In this document: positions 1 through 9,763 of the stretch, in pieces
Layout: each line of letters begins with the position of its first letter
Numbering within the stretch: the stretch's first letter is position 1
NCBI RefSeq assembly: GCF_029633865.1
Contig: NC_079220.1
Location: 60,008,077-60,072,076 of the forward strand
Direction: 5' to 3'
Length of the DNA: 64,000 bases
From: Lampris incognitus
Taxonomy: Eukaryota; Chordata; Actinopteri; Lampriformes; Lampridae
The notes under the pieces: model-generated
Databases searched by the model: none
What the model was told of the DNA's origin: nothing
Seen by the model: the letters and a program-made list of their open reading frames with translations, nothing else
Program-made: the position numbers and the translations under genes

Positions 1-29
1 TCAAGTTCAACTTTATTGTCTTGTATTTC

Positions 30-44
30 GAATACAATGAAATT
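30..44 (+). repeat. Target-site duplication of SINE, left copy
   Basis: GAATACAATGAAATT; an identical copy lies at 479-493. Both belong to the host LINE. Confidence 0.85.
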
Positions 45-478
45 GCGTCCGGGTAGCGTGGCGGTCTATTCCGTTGCCTACCAACATGGGGATCGGCGGT
101 TCAAATCCCCGTGTTACCTCCGGCTTGGTCGGGCATCCCTACAGACACAATTGGCCGTGTCTGCGGGTGGGAAGCCGGATGTGAGTGTGTTCTGGTTGCT
201 GCACTAGCGCCTCCTCTGGTTGGTCGGGGCACCCGTTCAGGGGAGGAGGGGGAACTGGGGGGAATAGTGTGATACGTCCCTCTGGTGAAACTCCGCACTG
301 TCAGGTGAAAAGAAGCGGCTGGCGACTCCACATGTATGGGAGGAGGCATGTGGTAGTCTGCAGCCCTCCCCGGGTCGGCAGAGGGGATGGAGCAGAGACC
401 GGGAGGACTCGGAAGAGTGAGGCAATTGGCCAAGTACAGTTGGGGAGGGAAAAGGGGGGGGGATCTAAAAAAAAAGAA
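45..478 (+). mobile_element. tRNA-derived SINE, full length, 15-bp target duplication
   Basis: The tRNA-like head has an A-box-like stretch near 52-65 and a B box (GGTTCAAATCC) near 99-109. A conserved body and a G-rich then A-rich 3' end follow (about 450-478). The 15-base direct repeat GAATACAATGAAATT at 30-44 and 479-493 is the target-site duplication, so this insertion in the LINE is intact at its borders. A second copy of the same family lies on the minus strand at 26331-26762. A Pol III head and reverse transcription by a partner LINE are known for such SINEs; no coding role. Confidence 0.88.
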
Positions 479-1283
479 GAATACAATGAAATTCTTGTGC
501 TCTGGCTCTCTCTGTCTTAACACAAGGAGAAAGAACACAAGGACATGCCATCCTCCCAAAAAAGCACTATGTACACAGTGAATTCATACATTATATATGC
601 GATATGCAGTACACAGTAACACAACAATGTAAGGTGCATCAGCTTTTCAGCAACCTGACTGCCTGTGGAAAGAAATTGAGATGGCCGGTGTGTGATTTGA
701 TGCTCCTGTAGCATTTTTTAGATGGAAGGAGTGAGAACAAAACATGAGCGGGGTGGCTGGTGTACTTAATGATGTTTGGGGCTTTCCTTGAGCAGCGAGT
801 GGTGTAAATACTTGGAAGTTGTGGTAGTTCCATGACAATGATTTTTGCTGCTGTCTTTACAGTCTTTGAAGGAGTTTGCAGTCCTGAGCAGCCAGGCTGC
901 CAAACCACACTAATACAGCCTGTCAACACACTCTCAGTGGTACTGCGATACAAGTTCATAAGAATTTTGGTACTCATGCCCAAACTCGTGAGACGTCTCA
1001 GAAAACACAGTCTCTGCTGTGCCTTCTTGCAGATGCAACAGGTGTTGAGAGACCATGTGAGGGTGTCCGTTATGTGTAAACCGAGAAACCTAAAACTATC
1101 CACAATTTCAACAGATGAGCCATTGATGGAAATAGGAATGTGATTTTCTCTGATCGTTGTAAATTCAACAAAGATTTCTTATGTCTTACTGACATTTAGA
1201 GAGAGGTTGTTATCATGGCACCATATAGTTAAATCTCCCACTTCCCTCCTGTAGATAGGTCCTCTCATCACTGTCGCTTATTA

Positions 1284-1291
1284 GTCTAACC
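1284..1291 (+). repeat. Probable 8-bp hAT target duplication, left copy
   Basis: GTCTAACC here against GTGTAATT at 3643-3650: five of eight match. This fits an old 8-bp hAT duplication. Confidence 0.5.
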
Positions 1292-3642
1292 CAGCATTTC
1301 TCAAAGTGTGTGGTGCGCCCTCCCCTGGGGGGCACAAAAGTATGATGGAGGGGGGGGGGTGTATTGTGGAACTACTGCTTTGACGTCGGAATCTTTTTCA
1401 CAGCGGAACGATCAACAAAACGTGCTTTCATGAGACAGAGAGTGTGTAGGTTGACAGAATGGAGATATTTGACAGGGACAAAAAGAAAGACAGGCAATTT
1501 TACCGAGACAAACAAGACAAAGTGTTTAGCTGACGGTAATCAACCAAAAACCAAATTAAGAAAATATGATGAACCCTATCTTGCTCTTGGGTTCACAGTG
1601 AATGTGATGGGAGATGAGGAGAGACCAGTGTGTATGTTGTGTCGGAAAACTCTGGCAGCTGATGGTATGAGACCAAACAAATGAAGAAGACACTTGAAAA
1701 CTTGGTGCATACCATCAGCAGGAACACTGCTTTGTAGAAGCTGCATCAGTGAACAACAAAGCACTAATGGCATCACACAAAGTCACACACAGAACTGGCT
1801 AGTGCAAGAAACCACACACAACAGCAGAGGAGCTCATACTTCCCATGGCTTTAGATATGGTGTCAACTATGTTTGATGAGACAAGCGTTGCAAAACTAAA
1901 GGCTGTCTCTCTATCCAATGATACAGCTGCAAGACATATATGCAACATTTCAAATGACCGTGAAGAACAACTCATTGAAAAACTGAAAGACAAATGTTTC
2001 ACCTTACAAGTGGACGAGACTACTGACAGCAATAAAGACTGCTTGTTTATTGCTTATGTTCGCTTTGTCACGTCAGAGTCACTGTGTGAGGATTTGCTGT
2101 TTTGCAAGTACATCCCAAGTAGAGCGACAACTGATGAGCTCTTCAGGCTTCTGGACTGTTATCTGACACAACATGGGCTGAAATGGGAGAACTGTGTGGG
2201 CGTTTGCGCGGATGGTGCACAGACCATGGCAGGGAAAACGAAGGGACTGCAGGCACTAATCAAGAGGGTCTCGTCAAATGCGCAATGGACGCACTGTGTC
2301 ATACACAGAGGAGCGCTAGCATGAAGACAGATTAGCCCTGACCTAAACCAGGTTTTGACCCATGTTATTAGCGTGGTCAATGTACTCTGCACTTTGTGAG
2401 GAGATGGGAGCTGAACTGTCAGCTGTGTTGTTTCACAGCGAGGCTAGGTGGCTCTTGCGAGGTAAAGTGTTGTCTTGAGTCTTTGAGCTCAGAGGAAATT
2501 CGGGTGTTTCTGGAGGAGGAGCATATGCATGAAGTTGCAAGCAAGTTTAGTGACGAACAATTTCTGATGAAACTGGCCTATCAGCGATATATTTGGAAAG
2601 CTGAAAGAATTAAATCTTCAGCTTCAAGGCAGAGACAAGCACCTTCCTCACCCTCACCTGGCAGACAAGATCAGTGCATTCACTCAAAAACTTGAGATGT
2701 TGGGCAGGAAACCCGATCAAGGAAATACTGATTTCTTTGAGAATCTGAGTGAATTTATTGAAACCAGTGATTCTGGAGCCACCACAGTGATTTCATGTCT
2801 TAAGGAGCCCATCTCTTCCCTGAGATGATTTTTTAAATATACTTCTCAAATAACAGTGCTCAGTACGACTGGGTGACAGATCCATTCAATGCAGCAGCAC
2901 CTGCTGATTTCAGCTCTGCTGAAGAAGACTAGTTCATGGAGATGACATTTGACTCCACCCTGAAGATGAGCTTTACAGCTCAGACACTGAGTGAATTCTG
3001 GCTTGGTGTGGAGAGGGAGGATCCACACATAGGACAGAGGACTGTGGGCATTCTAATTCCCTTCACCACATCCTGTCTCTGTGAGATGGGCTTTTCTGCT
3101 GTTGCCTCACGTAAAACAAAGTACAGATCTAAGCTCAACATTGAGCATGACTTGAGAGTGGCAGTATCAAGCCTGCAACCCCATTTGGAAAAGATGTGCA
3201 CTGCAAAACAGGCTCATTACAGCCACTAATGCAGTGATAAGACTTGAGCTCTCACAAACTGACTTGCTCATGTTTTTATCCCAAATATCTACATTTGTCT
3301 TTTTTTTGTGTGTGCACGGACTGAACTTTATTGTTATTGTTCTAGCAAAGTGACTTTAAATTTTTATTTCGTTTTTCCCTGTTTTTGAAAAAGCACACAG
3401 ACTGATGGCGCAATCTTGTGACAAATGTCACAAAAAAGGTTTGATAAAGTTGAAGTGGAACTTGCATCTGCTTGCACATCAGAAATTACTGAAAGAAAAG
3501 TGAAAGAAATATTCATGATCTTGATGTGATTTAAATAAAGTTAAACTTGGCCCATTTTGTCACCATTTTGTTGTGGCGGGGGGGCATGAAAATGTATCTT
3601 CCTCTAAAGCGGGGCATGACAGGAAAAGTTCGAGAATCACTG
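1292..3642 (+). mobile_element. hAT DNA transposon (BED-finger, ZBED5/Buster-like), dead
   Basis: A 2.35-kb element with imperfect terminal inverted repeats: CAGCATTTCTCAAAG at the left, and CAGTGATTCTCGAAC as the reverse complement of the right end. It encodes a decayed ZBED5-like transposase on the plus strand. The flanking LINE sequence resumes directly on each side, so the hAT inserted into the LINE. Poly-G-rich subterminal stretches (1321-1360, 3575-3590) and the phrase GGGGGGCA near both ends are usual for this group. Confidence 0.8.
1480..3229 (+). pseudogene. hAT transposase (ZBED5-like), broken
   Basis: Blocks in order: a lysine-rich N terminus, then a BED-type zinc finger (1600-1715) with VCMLCRKTLAADGMRP followed by RRHLKT, with an in-frame TGA where LRRHL is expected (1682-1684). 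The catalytic core at 1845-2324 includes FTLQVDETTDSNKDCLFIAY, CVGVCADGAQTM and THCVIHR (the conserved CxxH-like hAT block). A middle region at 2396-2700 includes HSEARWL-like and EEIRVFLEEE. The C-terminal dimerisation region is at 2936-3229 (FWLGVEREDP, LCEMGFSAVASRKTKYRSKL). Several stops and frameshifts separate the blocks, so no functional protein is expected. In the living family the enzyme cuts and pastes DNA and makes 8-bp duplications. Confidence 0.8.
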
Positions 3643-3650
3643 GTGTAATT

Positions 3651-4240
3651 ACTGTGGTGTCATCTGCGAATTTAATGATGCTGTTGTAATTATATTTGGC
3701 AACACAGCCGTATGTAATCAGACTGTACAGTAGGGGACGGAGACAGCAGCCTTGAGGTGTGCCGTTCTGAAGAATTAATTTAGATGAGTATGTTTTACCT
3801 ATTCTCACGGTCTGGGTCCTGCCTGTCAGCAAATCAAATGGCAAATTACAGATAGAGTTGCAATACCGGTTTGGATGATACAATTGTACAATGAACAACA
3901 TTCTGACACAGGCATTTTTCTTTTTAAGGTGTACTAAAGCAGTATGCAAAGCAAGTGAGATAGCATCATCTACAGATCTATTGGAACAGTACTGGAATGT
4001 AATGGAACTGTAACGGGTCATGGGTAGCAGGAACATTACATTTAATATATGATGTTACTAATCTTTTCAGACACTTTATAATAACAGAGGTCAAAGCAGC
4101 AGGTCATTACGGCAAGAGACAGGTAGTTTCTTGGGTACAGGCAAAATGGTGATTTCTTAAAACACATGAAACTGAGTGTAACATGCCTTGAGGACATGGG
4201 GAGGGATGTCGTCTGGGTCAGCAGATGGCCCGGTCCAGTA
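3651..4240 (-). mobile_element. L2/CR1-type LINE, RT core (continuation)
   Basis: The other half of the LINE that starts at position 1, separated by the hAT insertion. On the minus strand 4036-3560 reads RSVDDAISLALHTALVHL, TGRTQTVRIG, NGTPQGC and KFADDTTVI. These are the RT palm motifs including the catalytic FADD. Farther upstream in the element (about 4230-4190) a remnant like ADPDDIPPHVL is readable. The 5' end is missing. Confidence 0.75.
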
Positions 4241-4616
4241 ATAAAATATTATTGGTTAAATACTTATTCTACAATCTAAACAAACAGGTGAACATGGCTC
4301 GGAACAAGAAAGGGAAAGGATGGAAGAGGAGGGAGCAAGAACCAGCACATATCCATCCGTCCTATTGAATGTTGTTGTGTGACAATGAAATAAATGAAAG
4401 CACAATAAATCATTTATATAATGAGATTGGACTACTTTATTTGAGTTTAATGCTTGCATTACAAGAACTACAACTAATTCTGATAAAAAAGCAGGCTATT
4501 AAGTCTAATTAGGCGTCAGGTTATCATTACATTAATTCAACTTTGAATTTTTGCTTTCTGTACACACAAACATGGGGAGGAAAACTTTGGAAAATTAGTT
4601 TCATAATTTTACTGAA
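4241..4616. other. No gene or repeat recognised
   Basis: AT-rich sequence between two LINE fragments; no coding block or structured repeat seen. Confidence 0.5.
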
Positions 4617-6052
4617 GGATTGGAGACTGCAAGGTGGTAATGGGAGAACATAGCTAAGCAGCATCGAATGGTGGTCTGTAGGATGATTTTGAAGATCTAG
4701 AAGAGGAAGAGAGTGAAGGCAGAGCCAAGGATCAAATGGTGGAAGTTGAAGAAGGAAGACTGTTGTGTGGAGTTCAAGGACAAGTTAAGACAGGCACTGG
4801 GTGGTAGTGAAGAGTTGCCGGATGGCTGGGCAAGCACTGCAGAAATAGTGAGGGAGACAGCTAGATAGGTACTTGGTGGGTCATCTTGTCAGAGAAAGGA
4901 AGACGAGGAGACTTGGTGGTGGAATGAGGAAGTACAGCAAAGTACAATTTAAAATACCCAAAAAAAAAAAAACAGCAAAAAACAAAGAGGAAGAGGTTGG
5001 CAAAGAAGAAGTGGGGATAGAGAGATGAAGAAAGTACACAGGACTCAGAGTACAAGGATATGCGGCGTAAAGTGAAGAGCGGTGGGAAAGGCATATGGTG
5101 AATTGTATGAGAGTTTAGACACTAAGGAAGGAGATTAGGACTTGTACTGATTAGCTGGGATGGCATCCAGTGCTTTATCTGTGCCCCCATCCATATGGTT
5201 AGTGTTTGTGTTAGGAAGGGCATACGATGTAACATTTTGAAAAATCATTATGCGGATTGACAAGACCATACCGGATAGTCGAGGCTCCATATGGGGTACC
5301 GATGAAAACTGTACAATCCGCTGTGGCGACCCCTGAGAAACAGGGAACAAGCTGAAAGAAGAGGAATGAAAGTCAGTAGGAGCAAGACGGAATACATATG
5401 TGTGAATAAGAGGGAGGACTGGAATGGTGAGGATGCAAGGAGTGGAGGTGATGAAGGCGTATGAGTTTATATACTTGGGGTCAACTGTCCAAAGTAACGA
5501 GGAGTGAAGAAGAGAGGTGAAGAAGAGAGTGCAGGCAGGGTGGAGTTGGTGGAGAAGAGTGTCTGGAGTGTTTTGTGACAGAAGGGTACCAGCAAGAGTT
5601 AAAGGGAAGGTTTACAAGATGGTTGTGAGACCAGCTATGTTGTATGGTTTGGAGACAGTGGCACTGATGAAAAGACAGGAGGTGGAGCTGGAGGTGGCAG
5701 AGATGAAGATAAGATTTTCACTGGGAGTGATGAAGAAGGACAGGATTAGGAACGAGTATATTAGAGGAACAGCTCAGGTTGGACGGTTTGGAGGCAAAGC
5801 AAGAGAGGCAAGATTGAGATGGTTTGGACATGTGTGGAGGAGAGATGCTGGGTATATTGGGAGAAGGATGCTGAATATGGAGCTGCCAGGGAAGAGGAGA
5901 AGAGGAAGGCCAAAGAGGAGGTTTATGGATGTGGTGAGGGAGGACATGCAGGTGGCTGGTGTGACAGAGGAAGATGCAGAGGACAGGAAGAAATGGAAAT
6001 GTATGATCCGCTGCAGCGACCCCTAACTGGAGCAGCTGATAGTAGTAGTTTC
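4617..6052 (+). mobile_element. RTE-like LINE fragment (copy A)
   Basis: Plus-strand fragment of the same family as 9764-12890 and 27762-30295 (craniofacial-development-protein-2-like ORF). 4617-5158 matches the region between endonuclease and RT. 5345-6026 matches the C terminus after the RT (KKRVQAGWSWWRRVSGVFCD, GLETVALMKRQEVELEVAEM, RWFGHVWRRDAGYIGRRML, GRPKRRFMDVVREDMQVAG). The RT core itself is absent; at that point a short deletion derivative of the same family (5159-5345) is present. The 3' end is ATCCGCTGCAGCGACCCC then a GTA-rich tail at 6042-6050. Confidence 0.8.
5159..5345 (+). mobile_element. Short 5'-plus-3' deletion derivative of the RTE-like LINE
   Basis: The first half resembles the 5' leader of the RTE-like family (AGGAAGGGCATACGATGTAA, then ATGCGGATTGACAAGACC and CATACCGGATAGTCGAGG; compare 27850-27925). 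The second half is the family's 3' terminus (ATCCGCTGTGGCGACCCCTG; compare 6006-6026 and 33923-33940). Nothing of the ORF lies between. It looks like a SINE-like non-autonomous derivative lodged in copy A. Confidence 0.6.
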
Positions 6053-6449
6053 ATCGTTTTACATTAACCTAACACAAACAACATACATTTACAGTGTTTT
6101 TTTTTTTTTATTGATTCATTGACTGTTGTGTCAGTTGGCTGATTGGCAGCAAATTCCTGGGCAGTTTTTGTTTCCAGTTCGCCCTGCTGCACCATTTAGT
6201 GCAGCGGATGGTGTGGAGCTTAACTTGTATAAATCTTTTGCTATGTCAGAAAATGGCTTATATTCTCAAAGTCCAGCATGATTGGGACATAAGTGAAATA
6301 AAGAACAACTGTCATTGTTGCATGGACAGTGTCTGGGTCTTGTTATTCTTATGTCCTTAATCTCACCATCAGAATACATTTTACCCATGTAAATCCTTTC
6401 CTCTAATCCAAAAAGTAATCGATAGTTTTTCAAAACTATCATTGATCTG
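6053..6449. other. No gene recognised
   Basis: AT-rich, with a T run at 6097-6110; nothing else supportable. Confidence 0.5.
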
Positions 6450-7110
6450 TCACAGAAAGTTGACTCAGTTCATCTGGACATGTTTATTGGGAGACATGTT
6501 TCATCATCATCTAAGTGACCCTTCAGTCTCAGCTGACTGCAGGTACCCCCACCCTTATAAACAATGCAGTGGCATAACGACCCAAACCAATGATGGGTTT
6601 CATATGCAAATTGCGGTGAGCATTAACTAGAATTACAATGGCTATGTGTACTATTCACAGAGGATTGGGGAATCACAGTATTGTACGATGATGACATGTA
6701 CTCTTAGCCCCCCCCCCTTCAGTTCAGGGATGGTTGTTCCTTCACATAGGTGGCCTCTTTGACTCCCTGTTCAAACCAGCGTTCCTTACTATCAAGGATT
6801 TCTACATCCTCATAATTGAAAGAGTGGCCACTGGTCTGTAGATGGTGTAGACTGTGGAGTTCTGGTCTGTAGATGGTGTAGACTGTGGAGTCATAGTCTG
6901 TAGATGGTGTAGACTATGGAGTCCTGGTCTGATGTGTTAGCTCTCCTGTGTTGTGGCTTCTGTTTAGTTTCCCCGATGTACAAGTCACGGCAATCCTCCC
7001 AGCACTTAACAGCTACACTATATTGCTCTGTTTGTGTCGGTGGACCTGATCCTTGGGATGGACCAATTTCTGGTGCAGCGTGTTTTGGGATTATTGAGTA
7101 TGCATAAAGA
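6450..7110 (-). mobile_element. Penelope-like retroelement remnant
   Basis: On the minus strand 7050-6940 reads CWEDCRDLYIGETKQKPQHRR, the core of the GIY-YIG endonuclease domain at the C terminus of fish Penelope-like elements. It continues as a degraded H..SGHSF..EDV.ILDS.ERWFE.GVKEA-like stretch to about 6720. 6720-6450 resembles the family's terminal sequence (CTCAGCTGACTGCAGGTACC, then CCACCCTTATAAACAATGCA). The copy is 5'-truncated and broken. A 31-bp unit is tandemly triplicated at 6833-6925. Confidence 0.65.
6833..6925 (+). repeat. 31-bp tandem triplication
   Basis: The phrase GGTCTGTAGATGGTGTAGAC recurs at 6833, 6864 and 6895 (third copy begins AGTCTG). It lies inside the Penelope-like remnant. 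Confidence 0.85.
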
Positions 7111-7918
7111 CATATCATTGATGTGATTACAGTTTTTTCCCTTTAGTTCTACAATGACTAAATTTCGTTATTTTTGTTATTTTAATTATTGCTGTTATGA
7201 CATTCTGTTATGAAAACAACAGGCTTCCCATAAACTCACAGTAGAAGTGAACCACACAGCTGAGTCGTTGGACCATAGATGTTCAACAATACAGCAAAAA
7301 CTCTGCGTATGTATTTTACCATGGGAAAAAAGCGATACCCACCAGCCTGATGTAACTGTGAAGGGACTGAGGATTCAGGTGGTGACCTATTTCAATTGAC
7401 TATGGATCATTATTCATTTTAATCTGACCTTCAAAAAACAAATCATAAAATTCTATAGAATAGTGAACAGTAACCTTATCAACTTGAACTCATTTGAAAT
7501 CAAATGACCGCACAGGGAGCTAAACTAAACTGTGTTTACTTGCATGTTGGGCCGTTCTAGTTCATTTTGGAGAACCACCTCAGGGGACCTTTTGCAGAAA
7601 ACGGGGGGAAAAAACTGTGTAAAGTTTATGTGTTAACCAAACATGGTCCACATGAAGTGACGCAACACTTCAGGGCTGGCATTGCAAGGCTGCTGAGCTG
7701 CAGCAAGTAAGATACTGCCTGTTCACACATCTCCCCCTGCAGGTGTTTCCCCACACATGGCATTTACGTATGGATTTTTGTACACATTGAGTTGCTTGTC
7801 AAATGAGATAAAAATACCCATTCAAAAGAGAAATGCTCATAAGTAAAATGTGGTGCAAACACAGTGTTGTACTGGTTAAAATGGTCGACAGGCAATTACA
7901 AAACGGAGGAGTACCCAC
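7111..7918. other. Non-coding, nothing recognised
   Basis: Probably nacc2 intron or upstream sequence; no exon or repeat supported. Confidence 0.45.
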
Positions 7919-7926
7919 GCAAATAG

Positions 7927-8292
7927 TAGGGATGCATAGATACCGATACTGGTATCAGATATTAGGGCCATACCGGGCTCAAATGTGGAGTCTCGCTATC
8001 AGAGATTTTCCTCAAGATTAAAATCTGACATCAAAAGCTCTTAGTAACATCATAAATAAAAGCACATTGGTTTGATTTAATGCGGTTTTGCCACATTGAA
8101 GCCCATATTTCTTTAATGGTGGGGGTGGGGTGGGGTGAACTGATTCTATCTCGATTATTTTTCCCATTGGCCCCAAACTAATGGCCTAAGTCTTTACTGT
8201 TCAGCAAAAGTAATGGATCAGGTCAGTACTTGGTATCAAACAAGACTTAAAGAATCAGTATTGGCAGTGAAAACGTGACATCAGCACATCCA
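7927..8292. mobile_element. hAT-type MITE with perfect 8-bp target duplication
   Basis: Starts TAGGGATGCATAGATACCGA and ends ...GACATCAGCACATCCA, a decayed inverted repeat. The GGGATGCA...GATACCGATACTGG start is a common teleost hAT MITE terminus. GCAAATAG at 7919-7926 is repeated exactly at 8293-8300. Non-coding, 366 bp. Confidence 0.75.
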
Positions 8293-8488
8293 GCAAATAG
8301 TGACATATTCATTAAAAAAAAAACCCTCAAATTTCCGTTAGCAGTTGTGGATCATGGCATATGGATTTTATGAGTTGTGGAAGATTTAATTGGACTTGAA
8401 AATTCTCAAGTTCTGATTTGAAAATTACCCTGAAATTCATGTCCTCTGTGTTCAATTTTATTCTTTACTCTGCCTTTCTCTGTGCTGA

Positions 8489-8593
<105 letters not shown>

Positions 8594-8795
8594 TAGTGTG
8601 TGTCTGTGTGTTTGTTAATGCAAAATCATTCAGTTAAGTGTATATATTTATATAAAATCTAGTTTGCACATAAACAGGGAATGAATACATAAGGGTGAAA
8701 GTGCACTGATGGCAGATTGGTTATAGGGAACAAATCCAGAGATGGTGGCTGAGATCAGCAGATATTTAGGCCCATTTCATCACTTTATATATACA

Positions 8796-9172
8796 CTTAG
8801 CACAAAAAGTAAGGAAATGTGTGTTTGGTAGATTATTTCTTTGTTGTAACAATGCTTCTCGGCAATAAATCGTATCCTGTTGGAAAGCCTGTTTATTTGC
8901 CTTTTAAATGGAGCCACATGTGTAAGGAACATGCATTTGTGGGATGAGCAGCAGAGCTGAGTATGTGGGTTGCGCCCATAAAAAATTTGCCAAATCTTCT
9001 GTGCCAATGCCAAACAGCTTATTTTGCTATTGCTATTGACTCTTGTTTCGAGCTTCTGGTACCCCAGGTGCTGACAATCAGGTGCCTGATATAACATTTA
9101 TTGCCAAGAAGCATTGTTACAACAAAGAAATAATCTACCAAACACACATTTCCTTACTTTTTTTGTGCTAAG
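8796..9172. mobile_element. MITE with ~65-bp inverted repeats (copy 1)
   Basis: A 377-bp element in the nacc2 intron. The left end CTTAGCACAAAAAGTAAGGA to AACAATGCTTCT (about 8796-8857) is repeated in inverse at about 9108-9172. The middle is unique and non-coding. A second copy is at 25340-25706. TA-rich flanks (TATATACA and TTTATATA) suggest, but do not prove, a TA target. Confidence 0.8.
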
Positions 9173-9192
9173 TTTATATATATATATATATC
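9173..9192 (+). repeat. Short TA microsatellite
   Basis: TATATA run abutting the MITE. Confidence 0.7.
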
Positions 9193-9763
9193 TATATAGT
9201 TTAACGATGCATACTGGTGCACCTCGGTTGTTGCTGCAGGCTAACACTGAGGTTTATGGTTTGAGCCCCAGTGCAGCCTACAGTGCCCATAAGTATGCCT
9301 GGTGATGCAGGAAACACTCTATATCAAGTGTTTTAAGCATCTCCTAGAATATAAATGTAAAACATGAGCTCACTAAAGTATTAAATAAAGGTAATGAGTC
9401 ATTGTGACCACATGGCGAAATTTCCTGCAATTGTCCACTACAGACAGACCGAAGTGACAGTCAAAATCCAAACATTCATGACATAAATTCTGCCCATTCC
9501 ATTGTGAAAACAAATAAACTGTATCTCTCATATGGAAAGAGCTAATGATGATAGGGTCCATGAGAAGAAATGAACGAGCGTCAAAAGAAATTTTAGGGCT
9601 TGTAAAAATTAGTTGCACAGACGCGTGAATGAGGCTTTTTCAAAGTACATAACTTGTAAATTCAGGAATTCTGAATATTGTCATTTTCCAGACCTCCTGA
9701 GAGGCACACGTTAGGCTCCCTATCACTGTGATTAAAATTTTTTTGCAGGTATTCCTTTATGAA
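9193..9763. other. nacc2 intron, nothing recognised
   Basis: No repeat or coding block seen. Confidence 0.5.

Larger units (their letters stand above)
1..1283 (-). mobile_element. L2/CR1-type LINE, 3' half (interrupted)
   Basis: Minus-strand non-LTR retrotransposon remnant. Read on the minus strand, 1103-639 encodes the typical C-terminal part of fish jockey/CR1/L2 reverse transcriptase ORFs. Recognisable blocks are FLGLHITDTLTWS, KKAQQRLCFLRRL, YRSTTESVLTGCISVVW, a degraded KTAAKIIVMELPQL and HPAHVLFSLLPS. Bases 1-44 are its 3' tail (reverse of a ...GACAATAAAGTTGAA-like end). A SINE splits it at 45-478 and a hAT element splits it at 1292-3642; its RT core continues at 3651-4240. It is a dead copy. 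The exact clade (L2/Maui versus Rex) is inferred from memory of the protein. Confidence 0.75.

Noticed and set aside
52-120. Functional tRNA gene
   Set aside because: The tRNA-like head continues into a SINE body with a target duplication; it is a retroposon head.
101-559. 152-codon open frame opposite the SINE
   Set aside because: Shadow frame of the SINE body.
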